Part shown: positions 41,864 through 49,968 of the stretch, piece by piece | How the letters are laid out: each line of letters begins with the position of its first letter | How positions within the stretch are numbered: position 1 is the first letter of the stretch | DNA from: Knoellia sp031844405 | GTDB taxonomy: Bacteria > Actinomycetota > Actinomycetes > Actinomycetales > Dermatophilaceae | Direction: 5' to 3' | DNA length: 64,000 bases | NCBI GenBank assembly: GCA_031844405.1 | Contig: JAUZVC010000004.1 | Span: forward strand, 155,239 to 219,238 | Translations under genes and position numbers: made by a program | Notes under the pieces: generated by a model | Databases searched by the model: none | What the model was told of the DNA's origin: nothing | What the model saw: only the letters and a program-made list of their open reading frames with translations

Positions 41864-42603
41864 ATGCCGAGGTAGTGCTCGAGCCCGACCGTGAGGCCGG
41901 GGTGCTCACCGACGCGGCGGACGGCGGCGACGACGCCGGGCATGAACGAGACGCGGTCGAAGGAGTCGTGGCGGATCGTCAGCATCTCGCCGGTCTGCCC
42001 GAAGAGCACCTCCTGGTGGGCGACGAGCCCGCGCAGGCGCACCGAGTGCACGGGTATGCCGTGTGCCCGCGCCCCGCGTGCACCGCCGGGGTCGCTCGTC
42101 GTCGCGTCGGGGACGTCGGCGAGACCCGCAGCATCGCGCGCCGCGCCGATGAGCTCGGCGGTGCGCGCTGCCGTGCCCGAGGGGGCGTCGACCTTGTCCG
42201 GGTGGTGCAGCTCGATGACCTCGGCCGACTCGTAGAACTCGGCGGCCTTGGCGGCGAACGCCATCATGAGCACGGCCCCGATGGCGAAGTTGGGGGCGAT
42301 GAGCACCCCGACGCCGGGGTGGTCGGCGAGCCGGCCGCGCAGGGCGTCGAGCCGGTCGGCGCTCCACCCCGTGGTCCCGACGACGACGTGGACGCCCTGC
42401 GCGACGCAGTGCGCGACGTTGGCCGGCGAGGCGTCGGGCACCGAGAACTCCACCACGACGTCGGCACCGGCAAGGTCGCCGAGGTCGTCGTCGACGTCGA
42501 ACCGCCCGACGAGCTCGAGCCCGTCGGCGGCCTCGACCGCCCGGCACACCTCCGATCCCATGCGTCCGGAGGCTCCGATGACCGAGACCGAGGTGACACT
42601 CAC
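41860..42603 (-). CDS. dapB: 4-hydroxy-tetrahydrodipicolinate reductase
   Basis: A 247-residue DapB, which reduces the DapA product with NAD(P)H. The NAD motif GASGRMG opens the protein and the substrate block ELHHPDKVDAPSGTA contains the catalytic HHPDK. The GTG at 42603 is preferred as the start because a TAGAGT box ends 7 nt upstream and the length then equals that of the mycobacterial enzyme (about 245 residues); an in-frame ATG at 42621 adds six residues. Divergent from it lies a block of GTTCACC repeats starting at 42633, close enough to affect dapB. Confidence 0.95.
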   Translation of the reverse strand: MSVTSVSVIGASGRMGSEVCRAVEAADGLELVGRFDVDDDLGDLAGADVVVEFSVPDASPANVAHCVAQGVHVVVGTTGWSADRLDALRGRLADHPGVGVLIAPNFAIGAVLMMAFAAKAAEFYESAEVIELHHPDKVDAPSGTAARTAELIGAARDAAGLADVPDATTSDPGGARGARAHGIPVHSVRLRGLVAHQEVLFGQTGEMLTIRHDSFDRVSFMPGVVAAVRRVGEHPGLTVGLEHYLGI

Positions 42604-42610
42604 GCCACGA

Positions 42611-42616
42611 ACTCTA
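42611..42616 (-). promoter_or_regulatory. -10 box of a leaderless promoter (dapB)
   Basis: TAGAGT on the minus strand, 7 nt, then the dapB GTG at 42603. Confidence 0.45.
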
Positions 42617-42632
42617 GCCATGCCCGCGAGTC

Positions 42633-42718
42633 GTTCACCTGTTGTTCACCTTCGAGGTACCATGGGGTGAACAGCAGGTGAACGGACGCCCGGTCGACGC
42701 CCCTTTCGTTCACCTTCC
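42633..42718. promoter_or_regulatory. Array of five GTTCACC repeats resembling PHO boxes
   Basis: Two abutting 11-bp units on the plus strand (42633-42643 and 42644-42654), two abutting units on the minus strand (42673-42683 and 42662-42672) and a fifth on the plus strand (42708-42718) each begin GTTCACC. The 11-bp spacing and sequence fit the direct-repeat units of PhoP PHO boxes known from Streptomyces (GKTCAYYYRS). The two pairs form an 18-bp inverted repeat with one mismatch. Downstream is a 47-residue gene; upstream is dapB. Phosphate control is inference. Confidence 0.6.
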
Positions 42719-42741
42719 GCAGGTCCACGAAGGAGCCCATG

Positions 42742-42885
42742 ATGAAGAAGGTCGCCACGACGGCCACGGGTCCGGCCTGCCTGACGATGCGTTGGGTGCC
42801 GGTTCCCACGAAGGACGGCCGGACCCGCATGGAGATGCGCTGGAGCGCGCCGGCATCGGTCCCCCGCCTCCGCCCCACCTCCTGA
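42742..42885 (+). CDS. Small hypothetical protein (47 residues, MRWVPV...MEMRW type)
   Basis: Too short for most gene calls. AAGGAG (42730-42735) precedes two adjacent ATGs at 42739 and 42742; the second has the better spacing. The product is basic, with a core TMRWVPVPTKDGRTRMEMRWSAPAS that looks like short actinobacterial proteins of unknown role. A perfect hairpin begins 8 nt after the stop. The position between a GTTCACC operator array and that hairpin marks it as its own transcription unit. It has no signal peptide and no membrane segment. Function unknown. Confidence 0.6.
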   Translation: MKKVATTATGPACLTMRWVPVPTKDGRTRMEMRWSAPASVPRLRPTS

Positions 42886-42892
42886 CGGCACA

Positions 42893-42911
42893 CCGGCAGC
42901 CCGGCTGCCGG
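42893..42911 (+). terminator. Hairpin after the small 47-residue gene
   Basis: CCGGCAGC and GCTGCCGG pair perfectly around a CCG loop, 8 nt after the stop at 42885. The sequence from here to 43128 holds a TAGCCT -10-like box (43054-43059) for the next gene and nothing else recognised. Confidence 0.6.
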
Positions 42912-43128
42912 CCGCCCTACCAGCTGCCCCTGCCGGATCCCGGTGGGGGCAGCGGCGTGTCCGGCCGTGCAGCCCCGAGCAATGCACCAGTGACGCGTGG
43001 GACGGGCGGGCCATCTTTCGCCGGAAGTCCCAGTCGGCGTGGCCCGGCCGACCTAGCCTGTGGTGGCCGGTTCGGTCACGGCGGAACCGTCCGACCGACC
43101 GATCGACCCGGCACGATCGGGAGTCGAC

Positions 43129-43677
43129 ATGGCACGAGAGCGCAAGCTCGCCCCGGGCCTTTCCGCCGGGGTCAACCGCCGGGCCGTGCTGCGCACGGGA
43201 CGACACATGGCATGGTCGTTGCCTGCCGTCCACGTCGTCCTCCAGTCCCCCGTCTATGCCACCTCGGGTCCCGCGGCCCTGTCGGTGACGGCGGCCGGTC
43301 ACGCCCTCCGAGGTGAGGCCTCGTCGCCGAACCGGTTCGCCGTCACGACGACCGTGGCCAACCTCAACAGTGAGGCGACCGACGACCTCCGGGTCGCCTA
43401 CCGGATGGGAGACGGTGTCTCGGCCACCGTGTCACCACCCGAGGGCTGGACGGTCGTCTCCGGGGACGGCACCGACGTCATCGTCCTCAGCGTCGACACC
43501 GAGCTCGCCGGCAGTGCCTCCACCGGCCCGTGCGAGTGCGTCTTCGAGAGCACCGGAGCGACGGTCGGGCGTCCCGTTCCGGTCACGGTCGTGGCGACAC
43601 CCGGCGGCGCCGGCGTCCCGGCGACGGCCGTGACGTCCGCGCCCGTCGTCGGTGGGGAGGTCGACAGCCGCAGCTGA
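43129..43677 (+). CDS. Exported protein with Tat-like signal, function unknown
   Basis: A 182-residue protein. The N-terminus NRRAVLRTGRHMAWSLPAVHVVLQSPVYATSG looks like a twin-arginine signal with the closing YATSG, and is clearly related to that of the protein at 50782. The mature part is Ser/Thr/Val-rich and beta-like, with a central CECVF motif and a Pro/Ala/Val-rich tail; no domain was recognised. GGAG lies 6 nt before the ATG at 43129. An MFS exporter gene follows 86 nt later with its own promoter box. Its signal shows it is exported; beyond that nothing firm can be said. Confidence 0.65.
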   Translation: MARERKLAPGLSAGVNRRAVLRTGRHMAWSLPAVHVVLQSPVYATSGPAALSVTAAGHALRGEASSPNRFAVTTTVANLNSEATDDLRVAYRMGDGVSATVSPPEGWTVVSGDGTDVIVLSVDTELAGSASTGPCECVFESTGATVGRPVPVTVVATPGGAGVPATAVTSAPVVGGEVDSRS

Positions 43678-43750
43678 CCGGACCGGAGCCGGTCGGCGTC
43701 CGGCCTACCCCGACGCCGACGCCGACGACGCACAGGGCGATCTCTGCACG

Positions 43751-43756
43751 TAACCT
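43751..43756 (+). promoter_or_regulatory. -10 box of a leaderless promoter (MFS exporter)
   Basis: TAACCT, 7 nt, then the GTG at 43764. Confidence 0.45.
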
Positions 43757-43763
43757 CGACCTC

Positions 43764-45083
43764 GTGGGGGACGACGCAGCGGACGACAAGGGGGTGCTGG
43801 TGCACGACAGGACGGCAATGCCCTCCTACCTCGACGTCGTCCGGACCCCGGGCTTCCTCCCCACCTTCGTGGCCCTCAGCCTGTCCACTTGGGGCGACTA
43901 CATCGCCAGGATCTGTGTCGCGCTGATCGTCCGCGAGCGCACCGGCTCCGACCTCGCCATGGCGGCGACGTTCGCGGTGAGCCTGCTGCCGAGCATCCTC
44001 GGGCGCAGCCTGCTCAGCCCGCTCGCCGACCGCATCCCCTACAAGCACGTCCTCGTCGGGTCCGACGTGGTCCGCGGCGCCTTCGTCGTCGCCATCATGG
44101 CGGCAGTCGGCCAGGACAGCCATGTGGCGGTCCTGCTCGCGCTCCTCTTCGGGCTCGAGCTGTTCGGCGGGCCGGCCGGAGCGGCGCACCAGATCCTCCT
44201 CACCGACCTCTTCCCCGACCGGCGCCGGTTTCTGCGCGCCCGCGGGATCACGACCCTTGCCGAGCAGGTCAACCAGGCCATCGGGCTGAGCGTCGGTGGC
44301 ATCGTCGTGACTGCCCTCTCCGCACGTGGTGCCCTTCTCGCGGACCTCGCCACGTTCGTCGTGTCGGCAACGCTCTTCGCACTGGCGGTCCGTGCCCGTC
44401 CCGTCTCGGGAGTGCCGAGCCCCGGCATCGTGGGCTTCTTCCGGGACTTCGGACGTGGAGCCGGCTACCTCTCCCGCGACCGCATCCTGGTGTCGCTGCT
44501 CGCCCTGAGCCTCGTCGCCATGCTGGGCGTCATCGCACCCGAGGCAGTCGCGATCCCCTACGTGCTCGACCACCAGCTGCCCCAGTGGCTCGGCGGGATG
44601 CTCATGGCGGCGCCTGTCGCCGGGGCCGTGGTGGGGGTCCTCGTCGTCGGACGCTGGCAGCCCGACGTCGCCAGCGCCCGGATGATCGTCATGGCCCTTC
44701 TCATGCCGGTGCCGCTGGTCATCACCCCGCTGGTCCCGACGACGACGGAGTGGCTGGCCGTCGTCTGGCTCCTCTGGTTCACGAGCGGGGCGCTCCAGGC
44801 CTTCATGCTCCCGCTCCAGGCGACCTTCGCACTCGTGGTCTCGCACGAGCTGCGCGGGCGGGTCATCGGCCTGGCGGGGGCCGCGGCGATGGGCACCTCC
44901 GCCCTGTGCTACCTCGTCGCGGGATGGCTCTCGGAGACCTTCTCACCGGCCGCGGCGGTGTCGCTCTGCGCCTTGGCCTGCCTCAGCGGCGTGGCCCTGC
45001 TGGCGCGCAGCTGGCCGAGGCACGCCCTGGACTCAGCAGTCGACGAAGCCTTCAACAAGCCCACAGCGGAGGAAGAGCGATGA
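43764..45083 (+). CDS. MFS transporter (exporter type)
   Basis: A 439-residue major-facilitator protein with about 12 membrane segments (GFLPTFVALSLSTWGDYIARICVALIVRERTGSDL at the start; LSPLADRIPYK is the loop 2-3 signature). It belongs to the EntS/MefE-like group of small-molecule exporters. The GTG at 43764 is chosen for its -10 box; later in-frame starts at 43794 and 43818 remain possible. It overlaps the next gene, a DUF6065-like protein, by 4 nt, so both act together. The cargo is unknown. Confidence 0.85.
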   Translation: MGDDAADDKGVLVHDRTAMPSYLDVVRTPGFLPTFVALSLSTWGDYIARICVALIVRERTGSDLAMAATFAVSLLPSILGRSLLSPLADRIPYKHVLVGSDVVRGAFVVAIMAAVGQDSHVAVLLALLFGLELFGGPAGAAHQILLTDLFPDRRRFLRARGITTLAEQVNQAIGLSVGGIVVTALSARGALLADLATFVVSATLFALAVRARPVSGVPSPGIVGFFRDFGRGAGYLSRDRILVSLLALSLVAMLGVIAPEAVAIPYVLDHQLPQWLGGMLMAAPVAGAVVGVLVVGRWQPDVASARMIVMALLMPVPLVITPLVPTTTEWLAVVWLLWFTSGALQAFMLPLQATFALVVSHELRGRVIGLAGAAAMGTSALCYLVAGWLSETFSPAAAVSLCALACLSGVALLARSWPRHALDSAVDEAFNKPTAEEER

Positions 45084-45949
45084 CCGAACCGGACGTCCCA
45101 GAGGCACGGAGCGACGACGGCCACCCGGTGCCAAGTCGGCAGCGGCTGCCCGTCACGGGCCCGCAGATGCGCTTCTACCACCTCTTCCCCGACGGGCCGA
45201 TGCCCGTGCCGGCCCGGGCGATCCTGCGTGACCTGCTTCCCGCGAAAGCCGTGAAGCGGTGCCCACCGGTGACGGCAGCGAGCTCGTTCGGCTGGCTACT
45301 CTTCCCCCCCACAGCCTTTGCCGTGCGCTGGGTCGGGGAGAGCCTCGAGCTCAGCCTCCTCGACGACGACGGAGGGCTCGGCCCGTGGACGGTCCTCGGT
45401 CCCGACCGGCCGGGCCGGCATCCCGGCACGGCCGCAGCCCTCGCGAGCGTCCCGGACCATCGCCTCGCCGAGCTGGGCGCGAGCCTCGACGACCACGGGG
45501 TGCCCCTGGTCGATCCGAACCCTGCCGACCCGCGCGAGTTCCAGCTCTTCACCGGCGTCACCGCACGCACCGCTCCGGGCTGGGCCTCGCTCGTCCGACC
45601 CGTGCCCAACCTGCCTGTCCCGCCTGGCACCTTCGACGTCGTCGACGGTGTGGTGGAGACGGCGTGGTACGGCAACGGGTTGCCGGTCATGGTGCGCCTG
45701 CGTGCGCGCGACGAGATCGTCCGCTTCTCACCCTCCTTCCCGGTGGCCGCGGTGCAGCCGGTCCCGGTCGCTGCCCTGGCCCAGGAGAGCTCTCATGCCG
45801 AGATGTCCGAGCCCGGCATCGGTGCGTGGCCGGACGACGAGTGGGACCGTTTCGTGGCGACCCGCCGCGGTCGCCTCGACGCGCTGCCGGGCTCCTACCG
45901 GCGGGCGCAGCACGCCTACCACCGTGAGCCCCCGCCCGCACAGGACTGA
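45080..45949 (+). CDS. DUF6065-like protein of unknown function
   Basis: A 289-residue soluble protein. The segment QMRFYHLFPDGPMPVPARAI, then KRCPPVTAASSFGWLLFPPTAFAVRWVG, recalls DUF6065, found near peptide and natural-product genes; the match is from memory and not certain. There is no signal peptide. It is translationally coupled to the MFS exporter upstream (ATGA). Its coupling suggests that it prepares or recognises the exported compound. The last 25 residues are Arg/Tyr-rich. It is convergent with the glycosyltransferase at 45978. Confidence 0.55.
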   Translation: MTEPDVPEARSDDGHPVPSRQRLPVTGPQMRFYHLFPDGPMPVPARAILRDLLPAKAVKRCPPVTAASSFGWLLFPPTAFAVRWVGESLELSLLDDDGGLGPWTVLGPDRPGRHPGTAAALASVPDHRLAELGASLDDHGVPLVDPNPADPREFQLFTGVTARTAPGWASLVRPVPNLPVPPGTFDVVDGVVETAWYGNGLPVMVRLRARDEIVRFSPSFPVAAVQPVPVAALAQESSHAEMSEPGIGAWPDDEWDRFVATRRGRLDALPGSYRRAQHAYHREPPPAQD

Positions 45950-45977
45950 CTCCCCGCTGTCCCTCCCCCTGTCGCGG

Positions 45978-46838
45978 TCAGGCCCCGGTTCCTCGGTCGG
46001 CCCACAGCCGCGACAGCGTGCGTTGGTCCTCCGCGACGTCCTCGCGGTAGGCCGTGTAGAACGGGTCGAACGGCGTGCGCATGTGGTAGGCCCGCACCGA
46101 CTGCGCCTGCACCGAGACGATCGTCCCTGCGGCCCGTGAGAAGAAGTCCCGGTGGTCCACCATCCGCAGCCGCTCGTCCCACCGCACCTTCTGGACGGAC
46201 GCGGTCCGGGCGAGGTAGAGCTGCGGCGTCTTGGGCACGACGGGCAGCCCACCGACGAGCGTGCCGTAGGGCAGCACCGGCTCGGCCGCGCCGGTGAAGA
46301 GCGCCGCGGCGTCATGCGCCTCGACCGACCGCCACCTCGGCAGGTCGATGCGCGAGAACGCCACGAGGTCGACCTCGGGGTGGTCGTCGAGGAAGTTCAT
46401 CGCGGCGACGACGTCGGTCGCGGCGGTGAAGACGATGTCGTCGTCGCTGACGAGGACCAGTTCGGTGTCGACGGCGTCGAGGGCGGCGTTGCGTCCCGCC
46501 GGGACCCCGCTGTTGAACGGCATCGCCAGGACGTCCACGCCCCGTCCCACGTCGAGGGTCGGCGCCCTCGAGTCGTCGGCGACGACGATGCGTCCGTCGA
46601 AGACCGTGCGCACACTCGCGACACAGCGGCGCAGGACGGTCGGCCGCTCGAAGGTCTTGACCGTCATCGTCACCCGACGGGCGACCTCGGCCCGCTCCCC
46701 CGGCGTCGGACGCCCGTGGCGGGCCCGGTCGAGCGGTCGCACCACGGCGAGCTGCGCGACCTCGGCCAGGCGGTAGCCCGCTCGGAGGGGGCGCCCGAAC
46801 CGGCCACGCATGGCGCGCTTGATCCTCCGGACGTCCAC
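45978..46838 (-). CDS. Glycosyltransferase family 2 protein
   Basis: A 286-residue GT-A enzyme. VTMTVKTFERPTVLRRCVASVR starts the nucleotide-binding domain; LVLVSDDDIVF has the DxD-like metal motif, and FNSGVPAGRNAALD lies between. GTLVGGLPVVPKTPQLYLARTASVQ matches acceptor-side regions of GT2 enzymes. The GTG start is backed by GAGGAGGGATC just upstream. A basic N-terminal 60 residues may bind the membrane. The acceptor and sugar are unknown. The gene lies just past pnp on the same strand, but a strong terminator separates them. Confidence 0.82.
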   Translation of the reverse strand: MDVRRIKRAMRGRFGRPLRAGYRLAEVAQLAVVRPLDRARHGRPTPGERAEVARRVTMTVKTFERPTVLRRCVASVRTVFDGRIVVADDSRAPTLDVGRGVDVLAMPFNSGVPAGRNAALDAVDTELVLVSDDDIVFTAATDVVAAMNFLDDHPEVDLVAFSRIDLPRWRSVEAHDAAALFTGAAEPVLPYGTLVGGLPVVPKTPQLYLARTASVQKVRWDERLRMVDHRDFFSRAAGTIVSVQAQSVRAYHMRTPFDPFYTAYREDVAEDQRTLSRLWADRGTGA

Positions 46839-46912
46839 GATCCCTCCTCACGGCCTGCGGGCTCCCATGATCCCCCCGCGAGGACCGACCGGACGTCATA
46901 CGGTGAAAAGCC

Positions 46913-46949
46913 GACGGGACGGCATACCGCGAAGGTATGCCGTCCCGTC
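46913..46949 (-). terminator. pnp terminator built from two facing GTATGCCG octamers
   Basis: GACGGGACGGCATACC (46913-46928) and its exact complement (46934-46949) form a 16-bp stem with a 5-nt loop (TTCGC on the minus strand). On the minus strand the stem is followed by a CTTTT run. It lies 24 nt past the pnp stop. Each arm contains one GTATGCCG octamer, in inverted orientation. Confidence 0.85.
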
Positions 46950-46973
46950 ACCTCGGTCCCGAAGGACCTGGGC

Positions 46974-49403
46974 TCACTCGTCGCCGGAGGCGTCTCCCGA
47001 GTCCGAGCGCTGGCCGCGACCACGGCCACCGCGGCGGCGGTTGCGCTGGCGACGCTCGCCGCGCTCCTCGCCACCGTCGGCCTCGCCGGCCTCGTCCGAG
47101 GCCTCGGGGGCGTCGTCCGCGTCGGAGGCGTCGACGTCCGCGGCGTCCGCGTCGTCGTCGCCGTTGGCGGGGGCGTCGCCCTCACCCTCGGCGAGCACCG
47201 CGGCGAGCGAGAGCTTGCCGCGCGGGTCGATCTCCTTGAGCTCGACCTGGACCTTCTGGCCGACCGCGAGGACGTCCTCGACCGCGTCGATCCGCTTGCC
47301 GCCGACGAGCTTGCGCACCTCGGAGATGTGGAGCAGACCGTCCTTGCCCGGGAGCAGGGAGATGAACGCGCCGAAGGTCGTCGTCTTGACGACGGTGCCG
47401 AGGAAGCGCTCGCCCACCTCGGGCATCTGCGGGTTCGCGATGGCGTTGATGGCCGCGCGGGCCGCCTCGGCCGAGGGACCGTCGGTCGCACCGATGTAGA
47501 TGGTGCCGTCGTCCTCGATCGAGATCTGGGCGCCGGTGTCGTCCTGGATCTGGTTGATCATCTTGCCCTTCGGGCCGATGACCTCGCCGATCTTGTCGAC
47601 GGGGACCGTCACCGAGATGACGCGAGGAGCGAAGGGGCTCATCTCGTCGGGCGCGTCGATGGCCTCGTTCATGACGTCGAGGATGTGCAGGCGGGCCTCA
47701 CGGGCCTGCGTCAGCGCGCCACCGAGGACGTCGGCGGGGATGCCGTCGAGCTTGGTGTCGAGCTGGATGGCCGTGACGAACTCACGCGTGCCGGCGACCT
47801 TGAAGTCCATGTCGCCGAACGCGTCCTCGGCGCCGAGGATGTCGGTGAGCGCGGCGTACTGGGTCTCACCGTCGACCTCGGCGGTGACGAGACCCATGGC
47901 GATGCCCGCGACCGGGGCGCGCAGCGGCACACCGGCGTTGAGGAGCGACAGGGTCGAGGCGCAGACCGAGCCCATCGACGTCGAGCCGTTGGAGCCGAGG
48001 GCCTCGGACACCTGGCGGATCGCGTAGGGGAACTCCTCACGCGTCGGCAGCACGGGCATGAGCGCCCGCTCGGCGAGCGCGCCGTGGCCGATCTCGCGAC
48101 GCTTCGGCGAGCCGACGCGGCCGGTCTCACCGGTGGAGAACGGCGGGAAGTTGTAGTTGTGCATGTAGCGCTTGCGCGTCACCGGCGACAGCGTGTCGAG
48201 CTGCTGCTCCATGCGGAGCATGTTGAGCGTCGTCACACCCATGATCTGGGTCTCGCCGCGCTCGAAGATCGCCGAGCCGTGCACGCGCGGCAGGACCTCG
48301 ACCTCGGCGGAGAGGGCGCGGATGTCGGCGAGGCCACGGCCGTCGATGCGGACCTTGTCCTTGATGATGCGCTGCCGGATCAGCTTCTTCTGGACGGCGC
48401 GGTAGGCGGCCGAGACCTCCTTCTCGCGACCGGCGAACGCGCCGGCCTTGCCCTCGCCCGACTCCGGGTTGAAGTCGCCGACGAGCTCGAGGTGGAGCTC
48501 GGACTTGATCGCGTCGAGGCGGTCCTCGCGCTCCTGCTTGCCCGCGATCTGCAGCGCGGCGTCGGCCTTGTCGGCGACGGCGGCCTCGACCGCGGCATAC
48601 ACGTCGTCCTCGTAGTCGAGGAAGATCGGGAACTCCTGGATCGGCTTCGCGGCCTTGGCGGCGAGCTCGGCCTGCGCCTCGCAGAGGACGCGGATGAACT
48701 TCTTCGACGCCTCGAGGCCCTCGGCGACGACCTCCTCGGTGGGAGCCGTCTTGCCCTCGTTCTTGACGAGGTCCCAGGTGTACTCGGTGGACTCGGCCTC
48801 GACCATCATGATCGCGACGTCGTCACCGGCGACACGGCCGGCGACGACCATGTCGAAGGTGGAGCGCTCGATGTCCGAGAACTGCGGGAAGGCGACCCAC
48901 TGGCCGTCGATGAGCGAGAGGCGGGTGGCGCCGATCGGGCCCGAGAACGGCAGACCGGAGATCTGCGTCGAGGCCGAGGCGGCGTTGATAGCGAGGACGT
49001 CGTACTGCGCGTCCGGGTTGAGCGCGAGGACGGAGATGACGACCTGGACCTCGTTGCGCAGACCCTTCGTGAAGGTCGGGCGCAGCGGGCGGTCGATGAG
49101 ACGGCAGGTGAGGATCGCCTCGGTGGAGGGGCGGCCCTCGCGACGGAAGAACGAGCCGGGGATCTTGCCCGCGGCATACATGCGCTCCTCGACGTCGACC
49201 GTCAGGGGGAAGAAGTCGAAGCCCTCACGCGGGGACTTCCCGGCGGTGGTGGTGGAGAGGAGCATCGTGTCCTCGTCCAGGTAGGCGGCGACGGCGCCGC
49301 CGGCCTGCTTGGCCAGGCGCCCGGTCTCGAACCGGACGGTGCGGGTGCCGAACGAGCCGTTGTCGATCGTGGCTTCGGCGAAGGTGATCTCAGGACCCTC
49401 CAT
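46974..49403 (-). CDS. pnp: Polyribonucleotide nucleotidyltransferase (PNPase)
   Basis: An 809-residue PNPase (GpsI in actinobacteria), a phosphorolytic 3' exonuclease and a core decay enzyme alongside RNase J. Two RNase PH domains are present, with the active-site block in the second (KRREIGHGALAERALMPVLP and the SMGSVCASTLSLLNAGVPL segment). A KH domain (PVDKIGEVIGPKGKMINQIQDDTG) and an S1 domain (GERFLGTVVKTTTFGAFISLLPGKDGLLHISEV) follow. The final 60 residues are an acidic then Arg/Gly-rich tail. AAAGGAGG precedes the ATG at 49403. It follows rpsO, the usual rpsO-pnp arrangement. Confidence 0.98.
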   Translation of the reverse strand: MEGPEITFAEATIDNGSFGTRTVRFETGRLAKQAGGAVAAYLDEDTMLLSTTTAGKSPREGFDFFPLTVDVEERMYAAGKIPGSFFRREGRPSTEAILTCRLIDRPLRPTFTKGLRNEVQVVISVLALNPDAQYDVLAINAASASTQISGLPFSGPIGATRLSLIDGQWVAFPQFSDIERSTFDMVVAGRVAGDDVAIMMVEAESTEYTWDLVKNEGKTAPTEEVVAEGLEASKKFIRVLCEAQAELAAKAAKPIQEFPIFLDYEDDVYAAVEAAVADKADAALQIAGKQEREDRLDAIKSELHLELVGDFNPESGEGKAGAFAGREKEVSAAYRAVQKKLIRQRIIKDKVRIDGRGLADIRALSAEVEVLPRVHGSAIFERGETQIMGVTTLNMLRMEQQLDTLSPVTRKRYMHNYNFPPFSTGETGRVGSPKRREIGHGALAERALMPVLPTREEFPYAIRQVSEALGSNGSTSMGSVCASTLSLLNAGVPLRAPVAGIAMGLVTAEVDGETQYAALTDILGAEDAFGDMDFKVAGTREFVTAIQLDTKLDGIPADVLGGALTQAREARLHILDVMNEAIDAPDEMSPFAPRVISVTVPVDKIGEVIGPKGKMINQIQDDTGAQISIEDDGTIYIGATDGPSAEAARAAINAIANPQMPEVGERFLGTVVKTTTFGAFISLLPGKDGLLHISEVRKLVGGKRIDAVEDVLAVGQKVQVELKEIDPRGKLSLAAVLAEGEGDAPANGDDDADAADVDASDADDAPEASDEAGEADGGEERGERRQRNRRRGGRGRGQRSDSGDASGDE

Positions 49404-49504
49404 GGGTCCTCCTTTTCTCTTGTGTTCCAACGAAGCTCGTGCATCGTCGTTGTGCACGGGCGGTCTTCTGTGGTGCTGGGTGCTGGTGTCGCTATGAAGT
49501 TGTC

Positions 49505-49561
49505 GTAGGGCGTGGCCCTACACATCCGAAAGAGCGGCCCTCCAGGAGTGGAGAGCCGCTC
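49505..49561 (-). terminator. Two hairpins between rpsO and pnp
   Basis: GAGCGGCCCTCCA (49532-49544) pairs with 49549-49561 with one mismatch, 18 nt past the rpsO stop. GTAGGGC/GCCCTAC (49505-49521) form a second perfect hairpin nearer pnp. The first can terminate rpsO; the second, about 100 nt before pnp, could be the RNA-processing site through which PNPase often controls its own mRNA. Confidence 0.6.
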
Positions 49562-49579
49562 CGACGGACATCGGGGGCG

Positions 49580-49849
49580 TCAGCGACGCAGGCCGAGGCG
49601 CTTGATGAGCGAGCGGTAACGCTCGATGTCGATGCTCTCGAGGTAGCGGAGCAGGCGACGGCGGCGGCCGACGAGGAGCAGCAGGCCACGACGGCTGTGG
49701 TGGTCGTGCTTGTGCTCACGGGAGTGCTCGGTGAGGTCGAGGATGCGCTGGGTGAGGAGCGCGATCTGGACCTCGGGGGAGCCGGTGTCACCCTCGGTCG
49801 TGGCGTACTCGGACATGATCTTCTGCTTGACGTCTGCGTCCAAAGGCAT
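49580..49849 (-). CDS. rpsO: 30S ribosomal protein S15
   Basis: An 89-residue S15: MPLDADVKQKIMSEYATTEGDTGSPEVQIALLTQRILDLTEHSREHKHDHHSRRGLLLLVGRRRRLLRYL is a full match. It binds 16S rRNA early in 30S assembly. AGAAGGAG is 10 nt upstream of the ATG. pnp follows after about 175 nt that hold two hairpins. The 119-nt leader back to the phosphatase gene shows no other signal. Confidence 0.99.
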   Translation of the reverse strand: MPLDADVKQKIMSEYATTEGDTGSPEVQIALLTQRILDLTEHSREHKHDHHSRRGLLLLVGRRRRLLRYLESIDIERYRSLIKRLGLRR

Positions 49850-49968
49850 GGGCGACTGACTCCTTCTGTGGCGGTTGCGCGGCGCTCCCGGGCTGGTTCA
49901 CCGGGGCTCTCTGGGTCCGCGGCCGGTTCTCACGGCCCCCCAAGGTTAGCAGCGGGCCCCGTGTGCCC

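Noticed and set aside
46152..49508. An 1118-codon open frame antisense to pnp
   Set aside because: It lies wholly opposite pnp and a glycosyltransferase and shows only low-complexity residues.
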